Shown here piece after piece: positions 23,138 through 32,250 of a DNA stretch of 53,288 bases. This DNA comes from Deltaproteobacteria bacterium (GTDB lineage: Bacteria > Desulfobacterota > Binatia > UTPRO1), in NCBI GenBank assembly GCA_020852955.1, contig JADYZW010000010.1, positions 1 to 53,288 on the forward strand, written 5' to 3'. Numbering within the stretch: the first letter of the stretch is position 1; each line of letters opens with the position of its first letter. The notes under the pieces are model-generated. The model had not been told where the DNA came from. It did no database searches and saw only the letters and a list, made by a program, of their open reading frames with translations. Position numbers and translations under genes: made by a program.

Positions 23138-25191
23138 TGGATCCGGTCGCCGTTACGTCGCTGCGTTGGATTCCGCTGCTGCCGCTGCTCGGGGCGCTCG
23201 TGAACGGCCTCGCCGGGAAGGCGATCCAGCGGCGGGTGGGGGAGGGAGCCGTCGCCGCGATCGCGGTCGCGCCGGTGGCGGCGGCGTTCGCGGTGTCGCT
23301 GGCGGTCTTCGCGCGGCTGCTCGCGCTGGATCCCTCCCGGCGCGTGCTGCTGGACGTCGTGTGGCGCTGGCTCGACGTCGGTGCGCTGCGGGTCGACGTC
23401 GCGCTCCTCGCCGATCCGCTCTCCACGACGCTGCTCCTGGTCGTGACCGGGATCGGCGGGCTCATCCACGTCTACGCCACCGCCTACATGCGCGGCGACG
23501 ACGCCTACTGGCGCTTCTTCGCGTACCTGAACCTCTTCACGTTCGCGATGCTCGTCCTGGTGCTCGCCGACAACCTGCTGCTGATGTTCGTCGGCTGGGA
23601 AGGCGTCGGTTTCTGCTCGTGGGCGTTGATCGGGTTCTGGTGGCGCGAGCCGGTGAACACGACGGCCGGCAACAAGGCCTTCATCGTGAACCGGGTCGGC
23701 GACGCCGGCTTCGTGCTCGGCGTCTTCGCGCTCTTCTGGGCGCTCGATGCGGCGGGGCACGGCACCGTGGCCTTCCGGGAGATCCAGCGCCACGCGGCGA
23801 GCCTCGACGGCGCCGTTCTCTGGGGCGTACCGGTCGCGACGCTCGTCACGCTGCTTCTCTTCGTCGGTGCGACCGGCAAGTCGGCGCAGTTCCCGCTCCA
23901 CGTCTGGCTGCCGGACGCGATGCAGGGCCCGACGCCGGTCTCGGCGCTGATCCACGCCGCGACCATGGTGACGGCGGGCGTCTACATGATCGCGCGCCTC
24001 CATTTCCTGTACGCGATGGCGCCGGCGACGCTCGCGGTCGTCGCCGGGATCGGCGCCGCGACCGCCCTCGGCGCCGCGACCATCGCCCTCGTGCAGGACG
24101 ACATCAAGCGCGTGCTCGCCTACTCGACGGTGAGCCAGCTCGGCTACATGTTCCTCGCGCTCGGCGTCGGGGCGTGGACGGCGGGCGTCTTCCATCTCGT
24201 GACGCACGCGTTCTTCAAGGCCTGCCTCTTTCTCGGCGCGGGCTCGGTGATCCACGCGCTCCACCACGAGCAGGACATGCGGGGCATGGGCGATCTCCAC
24301 GCGAAGCTCCCGGTCACCTTCTGGACCTTCCTCATGGCGGCGCTCGCGCTCGGCGGAACCCCGCTCACGGCCGGGTTCTTCTCCAAGGACGAGATCCTCT
24401 GGCACGCCTGGTCGAGCCCGTACGGAGGCACGCTCCTCTGGGGCGTCGGTGTCGCCGGCGCCGCGCTCACCGCGTGCTACGTCTGCCGGCAGGTCCTGCT
24501 GGTTTTCTTCGGCGAGTCGCGGGCAGACCCGCACCACGGGGAGCCCGTGCGCGAGTCGCCGGCCGCGATGACGGGGCCGCTCGTGATCCTGGCGGCGGGC
24601 GCGCTGCTCGTCGGTTTCCTCGGCGTTCCCGACGGCCTGGGCGGCGCAAATCCCTTCGCCGCGTGGCTCGACGCGGTGTTCGCGAGCGAGCACATCGACG
24701 CGGCCCACGCGGCGGAGGCCGCGCACGACGTCCGCCTCGAATGGGCGCTCATGGCCGTGTCGGTCGCCATGGCGACGGGCGGGGCCGGCGTCGCGTACCT
24801 GATCTACCAGGCGCGCGCGCTGTCGGCGGATGCGGTCGCGGGGATCGCGGGCGGCGCGCCGTACCGGCTCCTCGTCCACAAGTACTGGCTCGACGAGGTG
24901 TACTGGGCGACCATCGGCCGCGGGGTGCGCTGGCTCGCCCGGGCGGGCGCGTGGTTCGACGCCCGCGTCCTCGACGGCGTCGTGGACGGGAGCGCGTTGG
25001 TCATGCGGGCGATCGCCCGGCTGGAGAGTCGGTTCGACGCGCGGGTCGTCGACGGGTTCGTCAACGCCCTCGCCGACGCGACCTGGGCGCTCGGCGGACG
25101 CCTGCGCCGCCTGCAGACCGGCAACGTCAACGCGTACCTCTACGTCGTGGTCGGCGCGGTCGCGCTCGTGCTGATCGCGCGGATCTTCTAG
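23137..25191 (+). CDS. nuoL: NADH-quinone oxidoreductase subunit L
   Basis: This 684-residue antiporter-like subunit forms the distal end of the complex I membrane arm. Visible marks are FVGWEGVGFCSWALIGFWW (the conserved Glu of transmembrane helix 5), NKAFIVNRVGDAGF, FVGATGKSAQFPLHVWLPDAM and the central Lys in TMVTAGVYMIARLH, followed by KRVLAYSTVSQLGYMF. The C-terminal amphipathic connecting helix and last membrane segment (VNAYLYVVVGAVALVLIARIF) are present. Length is normal. The ATG at 23137 overlaps the nuoK stop. Confidence 0.97.
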   Translation: MDPVAVTSLRWIPLLPLLGALVNGLAGKAIQRRVGEGAVAAIAVAPVAAAFAVSLAVFARLLALDPSRRVLLDVVWRWLDVGALRVDVALLADPLSTTLLLVVTGIGGLIHVYATAYMRGDDAYWRFFAYLNLFTFAMLVLVLADNLLLMFVGWEGVGFCSWALIGFWWREPVNTTAGNKAFIVNRVGDAGFVLGVFALFWALDAAGHGTVAFREIQRHAASLDGAVLWGVPVATLVTLLLFVGATGKSAQFPLHVWLPDAMQGPTPVSALIHAATMVTAGVYMIARLHFLYAMAPATLAVVAGIGAATALGAATIALVQDDIKRVLAYSTVSQLGYMFLALGVGAWTAGVFHLVTHAFFKACLFLGAGSVIHALHHEQDMRGMGDLHAKLPVTFWTFLMAALALGGTPLTAGFFSKDEILWHAWSSPYGGTLLWGVGVAGAALTACYVCRQVLLVFFGESRADPHHGEPVRESPAAMTGPLVILAAGALLVGFLGVPDGLGGANPFAAWLDAVFASEHIDAAHAAEAAHDVRLEWALMAVSVAMATGGAGVAYLIYQARALSADAVAGIAGGAPYRLLVHKYWLDEVYWATIGRGVRWLARAGAWFDARVLDGVVDGSALVMRAIARLESRFDARVVDGFVNALADATWALGGRLRRLQTGNVNAYLYVVVGAVALVLIARIF

Positions 25192-25203
25192 GAGCCCTCC
25201 GGC

Positions 25204-26700
25204 ATGGATCACGTCCTCACGTGGATGACGTTTCTCCCGCTCCTCGGCGCCGCGGTGGTGCTGTGCCTGCCGTCGCGGCGCCCGGGGCTGATCAAGCGGG
25301 TCGCGCTCCTGTCCACGCTGCCGACGTTCGCGCTCGGTGTGCGCCTCTTCGCGGCGTTCGACCGCGCCACGACGGCCTATCAGTATGTCGATCGGACGCC
25401 CTGGATCGCGTCCTACGCGATCGACTACTTCGTCGGCGTCGACGGAGTCTCGATCACGATGGTGCTGTTGACGGCGCTGCTGTGTCCGCTCTGCGTGCTC
25501 GCGAGCTTCGGCATCGACAAGGGCGTGAAGGGATACTTCGCGCTCTTCCTCATGCTGGAGACCGGCATGCTGGGGGTCTTCGTCGCGCTCGACTTCTTCC
25601 TCTTCTACGTCTTCTGGGAGGTGATGCTGCTGCCGATGTACTTCCTCATCGGCGTCTGGGGCGGGCCCCGGCGCGAGTACGCCGCGATCAAGTTCTTCCT
25701 CTACACCTTCGCGGGCAGCGTGCTGATGCTGGTGGCGATGCTGGTGCTGTACTTCGGCGCAGCGCCGCACACCTTCGCGATCCCGGAGCTCGCCGGGCGG
25801 GGCGCGGTCTTCGATCCGCGCACGCAGCAGCTCCTCTGGCTCGCGCTCTTCGTGGCGTTCGCGATCAAGATCCCGGCGTTTCCGTTCCACACCTGGCTCC
25901 CCGACGCCCACGTCGAGGCGCCGACGGCGATCTCCGTGATCCTCGCCGGCGTGCTCCTCAAGATGGGCACGTACGGCCTCCTGCGGATCAACTACGGCAT
26001 TCTCCCGGCGGCGACGCTCGATCTCGCGTTCTGGTCGCTCGCCGCGCTCGGCACCTTCAACATCGTCTACGGCGCGCTCTGCGCGCTCGCGCAGACCGAC
26101 CTCAAGAAGCTGGTCGCCTACTCGTCGATCAGCCACATGGGCTACGTGATGCTCGGCATGGCGGCGTTCACGCCCCAGGGCATCAACGGGGCGGTGCTGC
26201 AGATGTTCAACCACGGGACCATCACGGCGCTGCTGTTCCTGCTGGTCGGCGTGATCTACGACCGGGCGCACCATCGCGAGATCGCCGGCTTCGGGGGCCT
26301 GGCGGGCGTGATGCCGGTCTACACGGGTGTGGCGGCGCTGGCCTTCTTCGCCGCGATGGGCCTGCCGGGGCTCTCGGCGTTCATCTCCGAGGTGCTGGTG
26401 CTGCTCGGCGCCTGGCAGCGCCATCCGGGGCTCACGATCGTCGCCGCGAGCGCAATCGTCCTGACCGCGGGGTATCTCCTCTGGACGCTGCAACGGGTCT
26501 GGCTCGGACGGCTCGACGAGCGCTACGCGGCGCTCCCCGACGTCGATGCGCGCGAGCTCGCGACGCTCCTGCCGCTCGCCGCGATCGTGCTCGCGCTCGG
26601 CGTGTATCCGCACGCCGTGCTGGACCTGATCGGCGCCTCGCTCGGGCACCTGAACGAGCTCGTCCGGGCGGGCGCGGCGGCCGGTGTGGCGCCGCGCTGA
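25204..26700 (+). CDS. nuoM: NADH-quinone oxidoreductase subunit M
   Basis: This 498-residue antiporter-like pump subunit shows FYVFWEVMLLPMYFLIGVWGG with the conserved Glu, YSSISHMGYVMLGMAAFTPQGINGAVLQMFNHG, and PFHTWLPDAHVEAPTAISVILAGVLLKMGTYGL containing the key Lys. It is separated by 12 bases from nuoL and 7 bases from nuoN. No unusual features. Confidence 0.97.
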   Translation: MDHVLTWMTFLPLLGAAVVLCLPSRRPGLIKRVALLSTLPTFALGVRLFAAFDRATTAYQYVDRTPWIASYAIDYFVGVDGVSITMVLLTALLCPLCVLASFGIDKGVKGYFALFLMLETGMLGVFVALDFFLFYVFWEVMLLPMYFLIGVWGGPRREYAAIKFFLYTFAGSVLMLVAMLVLYFGAAPHTFAIPELAGRGAVFDPRTQQLLWLALFVAFAIKIPAFPFHTWLPDAHVEAPTAISVILAGVLLKMGTYGLLRINYGILPAATLDLAFWSLAALGTFNIVYGALCALAQTDLKKLVAYSSISHMGYVMLGMAAFTPQGINGAVLQMFNHGTITALLFLLVGVIYDRAHHREIAGFGGLAGVMPVYTGVAALAFFAAMGLPGLSAFISEVLVLLGAWQRHPGLTIVAASAIVLTAGYLLWTLQRVWLGRLDERYAALPDVDARELATLLPLAAIVLALGVYPHAVLDLIGASLGHLNELVRAGAAAGVAPR

Positions 26701-26707
26701 GGCGACG

Positions 26708-28225
26708 ATGGATCTCGGCAACGCCGCGAGCGTCGCGTACAGCGCCCCCGAGCTCATCCTGATCGCGGCCGCGATCGGGATCGTCGCGGCCGACCTCGTC
26801 GTGTCCGCGAAGGAGCAGCTCGGGGCGGTCGCGCTGCTGGCATGCGCCGCCGCGCTGGTCGCGGCGATCGGCCTCCGGATGCCCTTCAGCGAGCGCTGGA
26901 TCGTGCAGGGCCTCCTGCACGGCGCCGAGGGCTGGCTCTGGTCGCGGATGCTGGTGGTCGACGGCTTCGCCGTCTTCTTCAAGCTCGTCTTCGCGCTCGC
27001 CGCGTTCGTGACGATCTGGATGTCCCTCGGGTCGGCCGAGGTGCAGGACGGCGACGAGGGCGAGTACTACGCGCTCGTGCTCGCGTCGACGGTCGGCCTC
27101 TTCTACATGGCGTCGGCCGCGAACCTCCTGATGGCGTATCTGTCGCTCGAGCTCGTGAGCCTCACCTCGTACGTGCTCACGGGCTACCGTCGCCACGACC
27201 GCCGGTCGGGCGAGGCGGCGCTCAAGTATCTCGTCTACGGCGGCGTGGCCTCGGCGGTCATGATCTACGGCATGAGCTGGCTCTACGGGCTCGCCGGAAG
27301 CCTCGAATACCTGAAGATCCACGACGCGCTCACGCACGGCGCCGCCGATCCGCTGACGGTGTTCGTCGCCGTCGTGCTCGTGCTCGCGGGCTTCGGCTTC
27401 AAGATCGCGGCGGTCCCGTTCCACATGTGGGCGCCCGATGTGTACGAGGGCGCGCCGATCCCGGTGACGGCGTTCCTCTCGGTCGGCTCGAAGGCGGCGG
27501 GCTTCGCGATCCTGATCCGGCTCTTCTACCCGGGGCTCTCGGAGTCGGGCGAGGGCGGGGCGTGGGCCCCCCTCGCCGGCGTCGACTGGCCGGGGCTCAT
27601 GCTGGTCGTCTGCATGGCGACGATGACGCTCGGGAACCTGGCGGCGCTCGGTCAGCGGAACGTGAAGCGTCTCCTCGCCTACTCGAGCATCGCCCACGCC
27701 GGCTACCTGCTCATGGGCTTCGTCGTCCTGAACGACACCGGGCTGCGGGCCGTGCTCTTCTACCTGGTGACGTACTACCTGATGAACCTCGGCGCGTTCG
27801 TGGTGGTCATGGTGGTCGCCAACGCGACCGGACGCGAGGACATGGACGGCTATCGCGGTCTCGCGTGGCGCGGCGGCGCGGTGCCCGCGGTCGCGATGGC
27901 GATCTTCCTCTTCTCGCTCGCCGGCATCCCGCCGCTCGCGGGCTTCGTCGGCAAGTTCTATCTCTTCGCGGCGGTCGTCGAGCAACGGTTCTACCTGCTG
28001 GCGCTGGTCGGCTTCGCGAACACGCTCGTCGCGCTCTACTACTACGCGCGCCTGGTGCGGACGATGTTCCTCGACCAGCCGCGCGGCGACGAGGGCGTCG
28101 TCGCTCTCGACGCGCACAACGCGTTCCTCCTGTATTTTCTGACGATCCCGACGATCGCGCTCGGCCTCTACTGGGCGCCCGTGATCGCCCTCGCCGAGCG
28201 CTCGGTGCGGTTCTTCCTCGGCTGA
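26708..28225 (+). CDS. nuoN: NADH-quinone oxidoreductase subunit N
   Basis: This 505-residue antiporter-like subunit shows YLSLELVSLTSYVLTGYRR with the conserved Glu, KIAAVPFHMWAPDVYEGAPIPVTAFLSVGSKAAGFAIL with the key Lys, and KRLLAYSSIAHAGYLLMG. ATG 26708 (MDLGNAASVAYSAPELILIA) places the first helix correctly; an upstream in-frame start would add charged residues. It is the last nuo gene of the window; the next gene is an unrelated surface-type protein. Confidence 0.97.
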   Translation: MDLGNAASVAYSAPELILIAAAIGIVAADLVVSAKEQLGAVALLACAAALVAAIGLRMPFSERWIVQGLLHGAEGWLWSRMLVVDGFAVFFKLVFALAAFVTIWMSLGSAEVQDGDEGEYYALVLASTVGLFYMASAANLLMAYLSLELVSLTSYVLTGYRRHDRRSGEAALKYLVYGGVASAVMIYGMSWLYGLAGSLEYLKIHDALTHGAADPLTVFVAVVLVLAGFGFKIAAVPFHMWAPDVYEGAPIPVTAFLSVGSKAAGFAILIRLFYPGLSESGEGGAWAPLAGVDWPGLMLVVCMATMTLGNLAALGQRNVKRLLAYSSIAHAGYLLMGFVVLNDTGLRAVLFYLVTYYLMNLGAFVVVMVVANATGREDMDGYRGLAWRGGAVPAVAMAIFLFSLAGIPPLAGFVGKFYLFAAVVEQRFYLLALVGFANTLVALYYYARLVRTMFLDQPRGDEGVVALDAHNAFLLYFLTIPTIALGLYWAPVIALAERSVRFFLG

Positions 28226-28349
28226 GCGCCGCGCGGACGCCGCCGCCGCGGCGGGCCGCGTCCGCTTCGCCGATCGCGCGGGTGACGGCCGATCCCGGAT
28301 TGTCGGTCGCCTCGGGGCCGTGGTATGGCTGCGACACCTCGCTCGAACC

Positions 28350-29531
28350 ATGTCTCGCCGTCCTCTCGCCATCGCCGTGGCGCTGTTCGCGGTTGCCGGT
28401 GCGCTCGTCGTGTTCCTCGGCCCCCGCCCGCCGGCGCCGCCGCCACTCGCGGGTCCGACCGCCACGCCGGCGCCGGCGGCCGAGGGCGAGCCGTCACCGC
28501 GGCCGGCGCGCGAGATCGTCCGGACCGAGACCTATCTCGCGCCCGTCGACGACAGCACGCTCACGGCCGAGCAGGCCGCGGCGGCCGCGGCGCGGTATCG
28601 CAAGGCGGCGCGCTTTCCGCGCACCTCGCGTCCGCTCGAGGACGGCCTCGACCCGATCGCGCGCTCGCGTGCGCCGCAGGTGGATTTCGAGGGCGACGCG
28701 AAGCATCCCGAGCCGCGGCTGCTCGCGTATCCCGCGATCACGAGCTTCGCGGCGCCGGGGGACGTCGTCATCTACGCCGAGATCGTCGAGCTCCGCATGG
28801 CGGAGGCCTACGACGAGAACGGCCGGCCGGGCCGCGAGACGCTGCGGCAGTTCCGCACGGGAGCCCGCGCGATGCGCGGCGTGCTCCAGACGATGGACGG
28901 CGTGCTGGTGTCGCCGCTTGCCTTCCACGACGACGGCACCCGCGGGGACGCGCAGGCGGGCGACGATTTCTGGACCGCCGCCTACACGCCCGATCCCGAC
29001 ACGCCGAACGCCTTCCGCGGCCAGTATCAGGTCGTGGTGCAGGCCGAGACGTCGAAGGGCGACACGCTGAACGCGACGACGAGCTTCGTCTACACCGTGG
29101 AGATCGCGCATCTCACCGGCCAGTACCGCGACGCGATCGTCGACGGGAATCTCCAGATCGAGGCGGAGGTCGCGGTCGAGGACGCGGGCAGGTTCCGGGT
29201 CGAAGGAACGCTCGTGACGACCGCCGACGCGAAGATGATCGGCTACGCGTACGCGGACGCCGACCTCGATGCCGGGCGGCACTGGGTGCCGCTCGTGTAC
29301 TACGGGCTCATCTTCCACGACATGCGGGCCCCGGGCCCGTACTCGCTCTTCTCGGTGATGCTCTCGACGCTGGGCGGCGCGACGCCGCAGGAGAGCGACG
29401 TCGTGCCGAACGCGCACACCACCAGCGCGTACGAGGTCGGCGACTTCGGCGACGCGCCGTTCAACGACCCGGAGTACATGCAGAAGGCCGACCACTACGA
29501 CGGCATCCGCCGCACCAGGGGCGGCAGGTAG
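28350..29531 (+). CDS. Anchored extracytoplasmic protein, paralogue of the one at 42755-43912
   Basis: This 393-residue protein has an N-terminal membrane anchor or signal (residues about 6-25, PLAIAVALFAVAGALVVFLG), a Pro/Ala linker and a soluble part. That part contains ARFPRTSRPLEDGLDPIAR, a beta-rich section (PLAFHDDGTRGDAQAGDDFW), LTGQYRDAIVDGNLQIEAEV and FRVEGTLVT. The same order and several near-identical blocks recur in the minus-strand gene ending at 42755. The beta sections suggest two immunoglobulin-like domains. I do not recognise the family. ATG 28350 is chosen because it gives a normal anchor; the gene starts 124 bases after nuoN. Confidence 0.8.
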   Translation: MSRRPLAIAVALFAVAGALVVFLGPRPPAPPPLAGPTATPAPAAEGEPSPRPAREIVRTETYLAPVDDSTLTAEQAAAAAARYRKAARFPRTSRPLEDGLDPIARSRAPQVDFEGDAKHPEPRLLAYPAITSFAAPGDVVIYAEIVELRMAEAYDENGRPGRETLRQFRTGARAMRGVLQTMDGVLVSPLAFHDDGTRGDAQAGDDFWTAAYTPDPDTPNAFRGQYQVVVQAETSKGDTLNATTSFVYTVEIAHLTGQYRDAIVDGNLQIEAEVAVEDAGRFRVEGTLVTTADAKMIGYAYADADLDAGRHWVPLVYYGLIFHDMRAPGPYSLFSVMLSTLGGATPQESDVVPNAHTTSAYEVGDFGDAPFNDPEYMQKADHYDGIRRTRGGR

Positions 29532-29549
29532 CCGGCGTCGGCGCCGGCC

Positions 29550-30518
29550 ATGCGCGACGTCCGGGGCAAGCTCGCCGTCGTCACCGGGGGCGGGACGGGC
29601 ATGGGACGCGAGCTCGCGCGGCAGCTCGCCGCCACGGGCTGCCATGTGGCGCTCTGCGACGTCTCGCTCGCCACGATGACCGAGACCAAGGCGCTCTGTG
29701 AGGCCGAGGCGCCGGCCGGGACGCGTGTCAGCCTCGCCCTCTGCGACGTCTCCGTCGAGCAGGAGGTGCTCGCGTTCCGCGACGCCGTGCGGGCGGTGCA
29801 CGCGACCGACCGCATCCAGCTCCTCTTCAACAACGCCGGCATCGGCGGCGGCGGCAGCCTGATCGCCGACGACCGCGCCGAATGGGACAAGACCTTCGGC
29901 GTCTGCTGGGGCGGCGTGTACTTCTGCACCCGCGCGTTCCTGCCCATGCTGCTCGCGAGCGATGAGGCCGTGATCGTCAACATGAGCAGCGTGAACGGCT
30001 TCTGGGCCTGCCTCGGCCCGCGCACGGCGCACACGGCGTACAGCGCCGCGAAGTTCGCGGTGAAAGGATTCTCCGAGGCGCTGATCACGGATCTCCGGCT
30101 GCACGCGCCGCACGTGCGGGTGGCGGTGGTGATGCCGGGCCATGTCGGGACGTCGATCGTGATGAACACCAACCGGGTGCTCCGCAACGGCGACTTCGCG
30201 TCGATGTCGGCGGCGGACGTCGGGCGCGTGCGCGGCGTGCTGCGCCTGCGCGGTCTGCCCGTCGACGCCATGAGCGACGACGAGCTCCGCGCCGCCATGC
30301 AGCAGATGGCGATCGTCTTCCGCGATCACGCGCCGACGAGCGCCGCCCGCGCGGCGGCGATCATCCTCGACGGCGTGCGCGCGGGGGCGTGGCGCATCCT
30401 CGTCGGCGACGACGCGGTGGCGCTCGACCGCGCCGTTCGCGCCGACCCGTCGCTCGCCTACGAGGAGCGGTTCATGCAGGCGCTCCAGGCCGAAGGGCAC
30501 ATGCAGCTGATCGGCTGA
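29550..30518 (+). CDS. Short-chain dehydrogenase/reductase
   Basis: This 322-residue SDR protein has the cofactor loop TGGGTGMG (12-19), the NNAG motif (near 92), the catalytic Ser in NMSSVNGF and the YSAAK active site. The Rossmann fold occupies the first 200 residues. The remainder has a longer than usual C-terminal extension (AAMQQMAIVFRDHAPTSAARAAAIILDGVRAG), typical of classical SDRs annotated as acting on hydroxysteroids, acyl chains or sugars. It follows the anchored protein by 18 bases. The substrate cannot be told from sequence. Confidence 0.92.
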   Translation: MRDVRGKLAVVTGGGTGMGRELARQLAATGCHVALCDVSLATMTETKALCEAEAPAGTRVSLALCDVSVEQEVLAFRDAVRAVHATDRIQLLFNNAGIGGGGSLIADDRAEWDKTFGVCWGGVYFCTRAFLPMLLASDEAVIVNMSSVNGFWACLGPRTAHTAYSAAKFAVKGFSEALITDLRLHAPHVRVAVVMPGHVGTSIVMNTNRVLRNGDFASMSAADVGRVRGVLRLRGLPVDAMSDDELRAAMQQMAIVFRDHAPTSAARAAAIILDGVRAGAWRILVGDDAVALDRAVRADPSLAYEERFMQALQAEGHMQLIG

Positions 30519-30526
30519 CGGCGCCG

Positions 30527-31999
30527 CTACCGCGGCCGCCCCGGCAGGGTGACGCCGAGGCGCGTGAGCGATCGCCCGCGGCGGATCACCCAGGCGACGT
30601 GCGGGCGTCCGTCGTTCGCGGTCTCGAACTCCGGGCCCCAGAGCACCTCGTCGAAGGCGCCGACCTGGCGCGCGCCGATGCCGAGCGCGCCCCGGCCGCC
30701 GTCGACCCGCTGCGCCTCCCACGCCACCGTCGCTCCGTCGTCGGAGACGCGCGGCCGCCAGGTGGCGGTGAAGCCGGCGGCGCGCGCCGCGCCGTCGACG
30801 TAGATCGCCCACGGGCGCGGCGCCGGCTCGCCGCCGAGGGTCGCCCCGTAGGTGACGTGGCGCCCGTCGCGCGAGAGCGCGAAGCCCCAGATCTCCTGGT
30901 ACGGACCGTAGCGCCTGCCGTCGTGGACGACGAACGCGGAGGTGAGGTTCGCGTCGTCGCGCAGCCGGCACGCGTACGCCGTGTGCAAGCCGTCGGCGCT
31001 GATCTCGGGCGGCTGGGAGGTCCAGGGCTCGCTGCAGGTGACGTCGTCGAGCGGCCGGCCGTCCTTCGCGACCCGCCAGAGGCGCGCGCGCTCCGCGTCG
31101 CCCGCGGCGCGCTCCCACCAGACGGCGACGGGCGCGTCCGCGGCCGTGCGCAGGGAGGCGGGGGCGATCGCCGTGCCGAACCGACACGCTTCGTCGACGA
31201 GCTCGGCGCGGTTGATGTCGTAGACGGCGAGGCGCGTCTCGTCGCGGGAGAGGGTCCAGCCGTCGGCGTCGCGCGTCAGCACCAGCAGCGCGCCGTCGGC
31301 GAGCCAGCGAAGCGCGTGGCGGACCGGGAGGTCGGGACGCGGCGCCCGCGCCCACGCGGCGCGCGCGCAGGGCGCCGTCGGCGGCGCGAATGCGCGGACC
31401 GGCCGGCCGTCGACGAAGAGCCGCACGCCCTCGGCGTCGGCGCCGAGCCACGCCGCGCGTCCGTCGGGGCCAAAGGCCGGCATGCCGACGTCGCGCCAGC
31501 GTCCGGCCTCCTGGCCGTCGAGGAAGAGCGCGAAGTCGCCGACCTCGCCGCTCGTGGTGCCCGCGACGGAGATCGCCGCCCAGCGCCGGCCGTCGTCCGC
31601 GAAGGCGAAGGCCCCGGCGGCGACGGCGTCGGTCGGGATCGCGCGCCCGTCGGCGACGATCGCGACGCGCGGGACGCCATCGACCTGGTCGACGGTCCAC
31701 GAGAAGAGGCGATGCGTCCGGGGTGCGAAGGCGACGCGGGGGTAGCGCGTGTGCGGCGCGCCCGCGCCGCCGCCCGTGACGAGGCGCTCGCCCGCCGGGG
31801 TTTCTTCGACGAAGGCGAACGCGCGGCCGTCGTCGGAGACGAGGAGGGTGCCGGCCTTGTAGGCCGGGGGCAGGCGGGCGAGCCGCGTCTTCTCGAAGGC
31901 GGGCTCGCGCGTGAGGCAGCCGGCGACGCACAGGCTCAGCGTCGCGAGCGCGAGGCGGAGACGTCGCGGCGTCCGTGGCGGAAGGCGGGTCGGGCGCAT
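30527..31999 (-). CDS. Predicted beta-propeller-like lipoprotein
   Basis: This 490-residue protein has an n-region rich in Arg, a hydrophobic core and a lipobox VAGC (C28), so it should be lipidated and exported. The mature part repeats a pattern of about 50-60 residues with phrases such as LLVSDDGRAFAFVEE, AFAFADDGRRWAAISVAG, PAFGPDGRAAWLG, FALSRDGRHVTYG and PRVSDDGATVAWEA. This is typical of TolB/WD40-like beta-propeller blades. It converges on the SDR gene (stops 8 bases apart). ATG 31999 is chosen for the signal peptide. Function unknown; possibly a surface-exposed binding scaffold. Confidence 0.8.
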   Translation of the reverse strand: MRPTRLPPRTPRRLRLALATLSLCVAGCLTREPAFEKTRLARLPPAYKAGTLLVSDDGRAFAFVEETPAGERLVTGGGAGAPHTRYPRVAFAPRTHRLFSWTVDQVDGVPRVAIVADGRAIPTDAVAAGAFAFADDGRRWAAISVAGTTSGEVGDFALFLDGQEAGRWRDVGMPAFGPDGRAAWLGADAEGVRLFVDGRPVRAFAPPTAPCARAAWARAPRPDLPVRHALRWLADGALLVLTRDADGWTLSRDETRLAVYDINRAELVDEACRFGTAIAPASLRTAADAPVAVWWERAAGDAERARLWRVAKDGRPLDDVTCSEPWTSQPPEISADGLHTAYACRLRDDANLTSAFVVHDGRRYGPYQEIWGFALSRDGRHVTYGATLGGEPAPRPWAIYVDGAARAAGFTATWRPRVSDDGATVAWEAQRVDGGRGALGIGARQVGAFDEVLWGPEFETANDGRPHVAWVIRRGRSLTRLGVTLPGRPR

Positions 32000-32250
32000 G
32001 TGGTCGAGCGTGGGTGAACCATCGGGCGCGGAAGGCGTCAAGGCGGCGGGCGTGCCCCGCGGCTCGCGGCTCCGACGGTTTTCCGGGCCGCGGCGGCCGG
32101 CGCCGCGCATCACGCGTGCCGGCACCTGGCGCCCGCTCACCCCACGCTCGCCCGCCGCCGTGTGCGCGCGCGACGGCGCGGCGGGCAGGACGATCCCGCC
32201 AGTCGCGCCGGGTCGCGGGCGGTCGGCGCCTCGTGGTACACCGATCCGCG

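Noticed and set aside
23083..26982. Minus-strand frame of about 1300 codons opposite nuoL and nuoM
   Set aside because: Same Arg/His/Glu/Asp-rich shadow pattern; the plus-strand genes have all expected complex I motifs.
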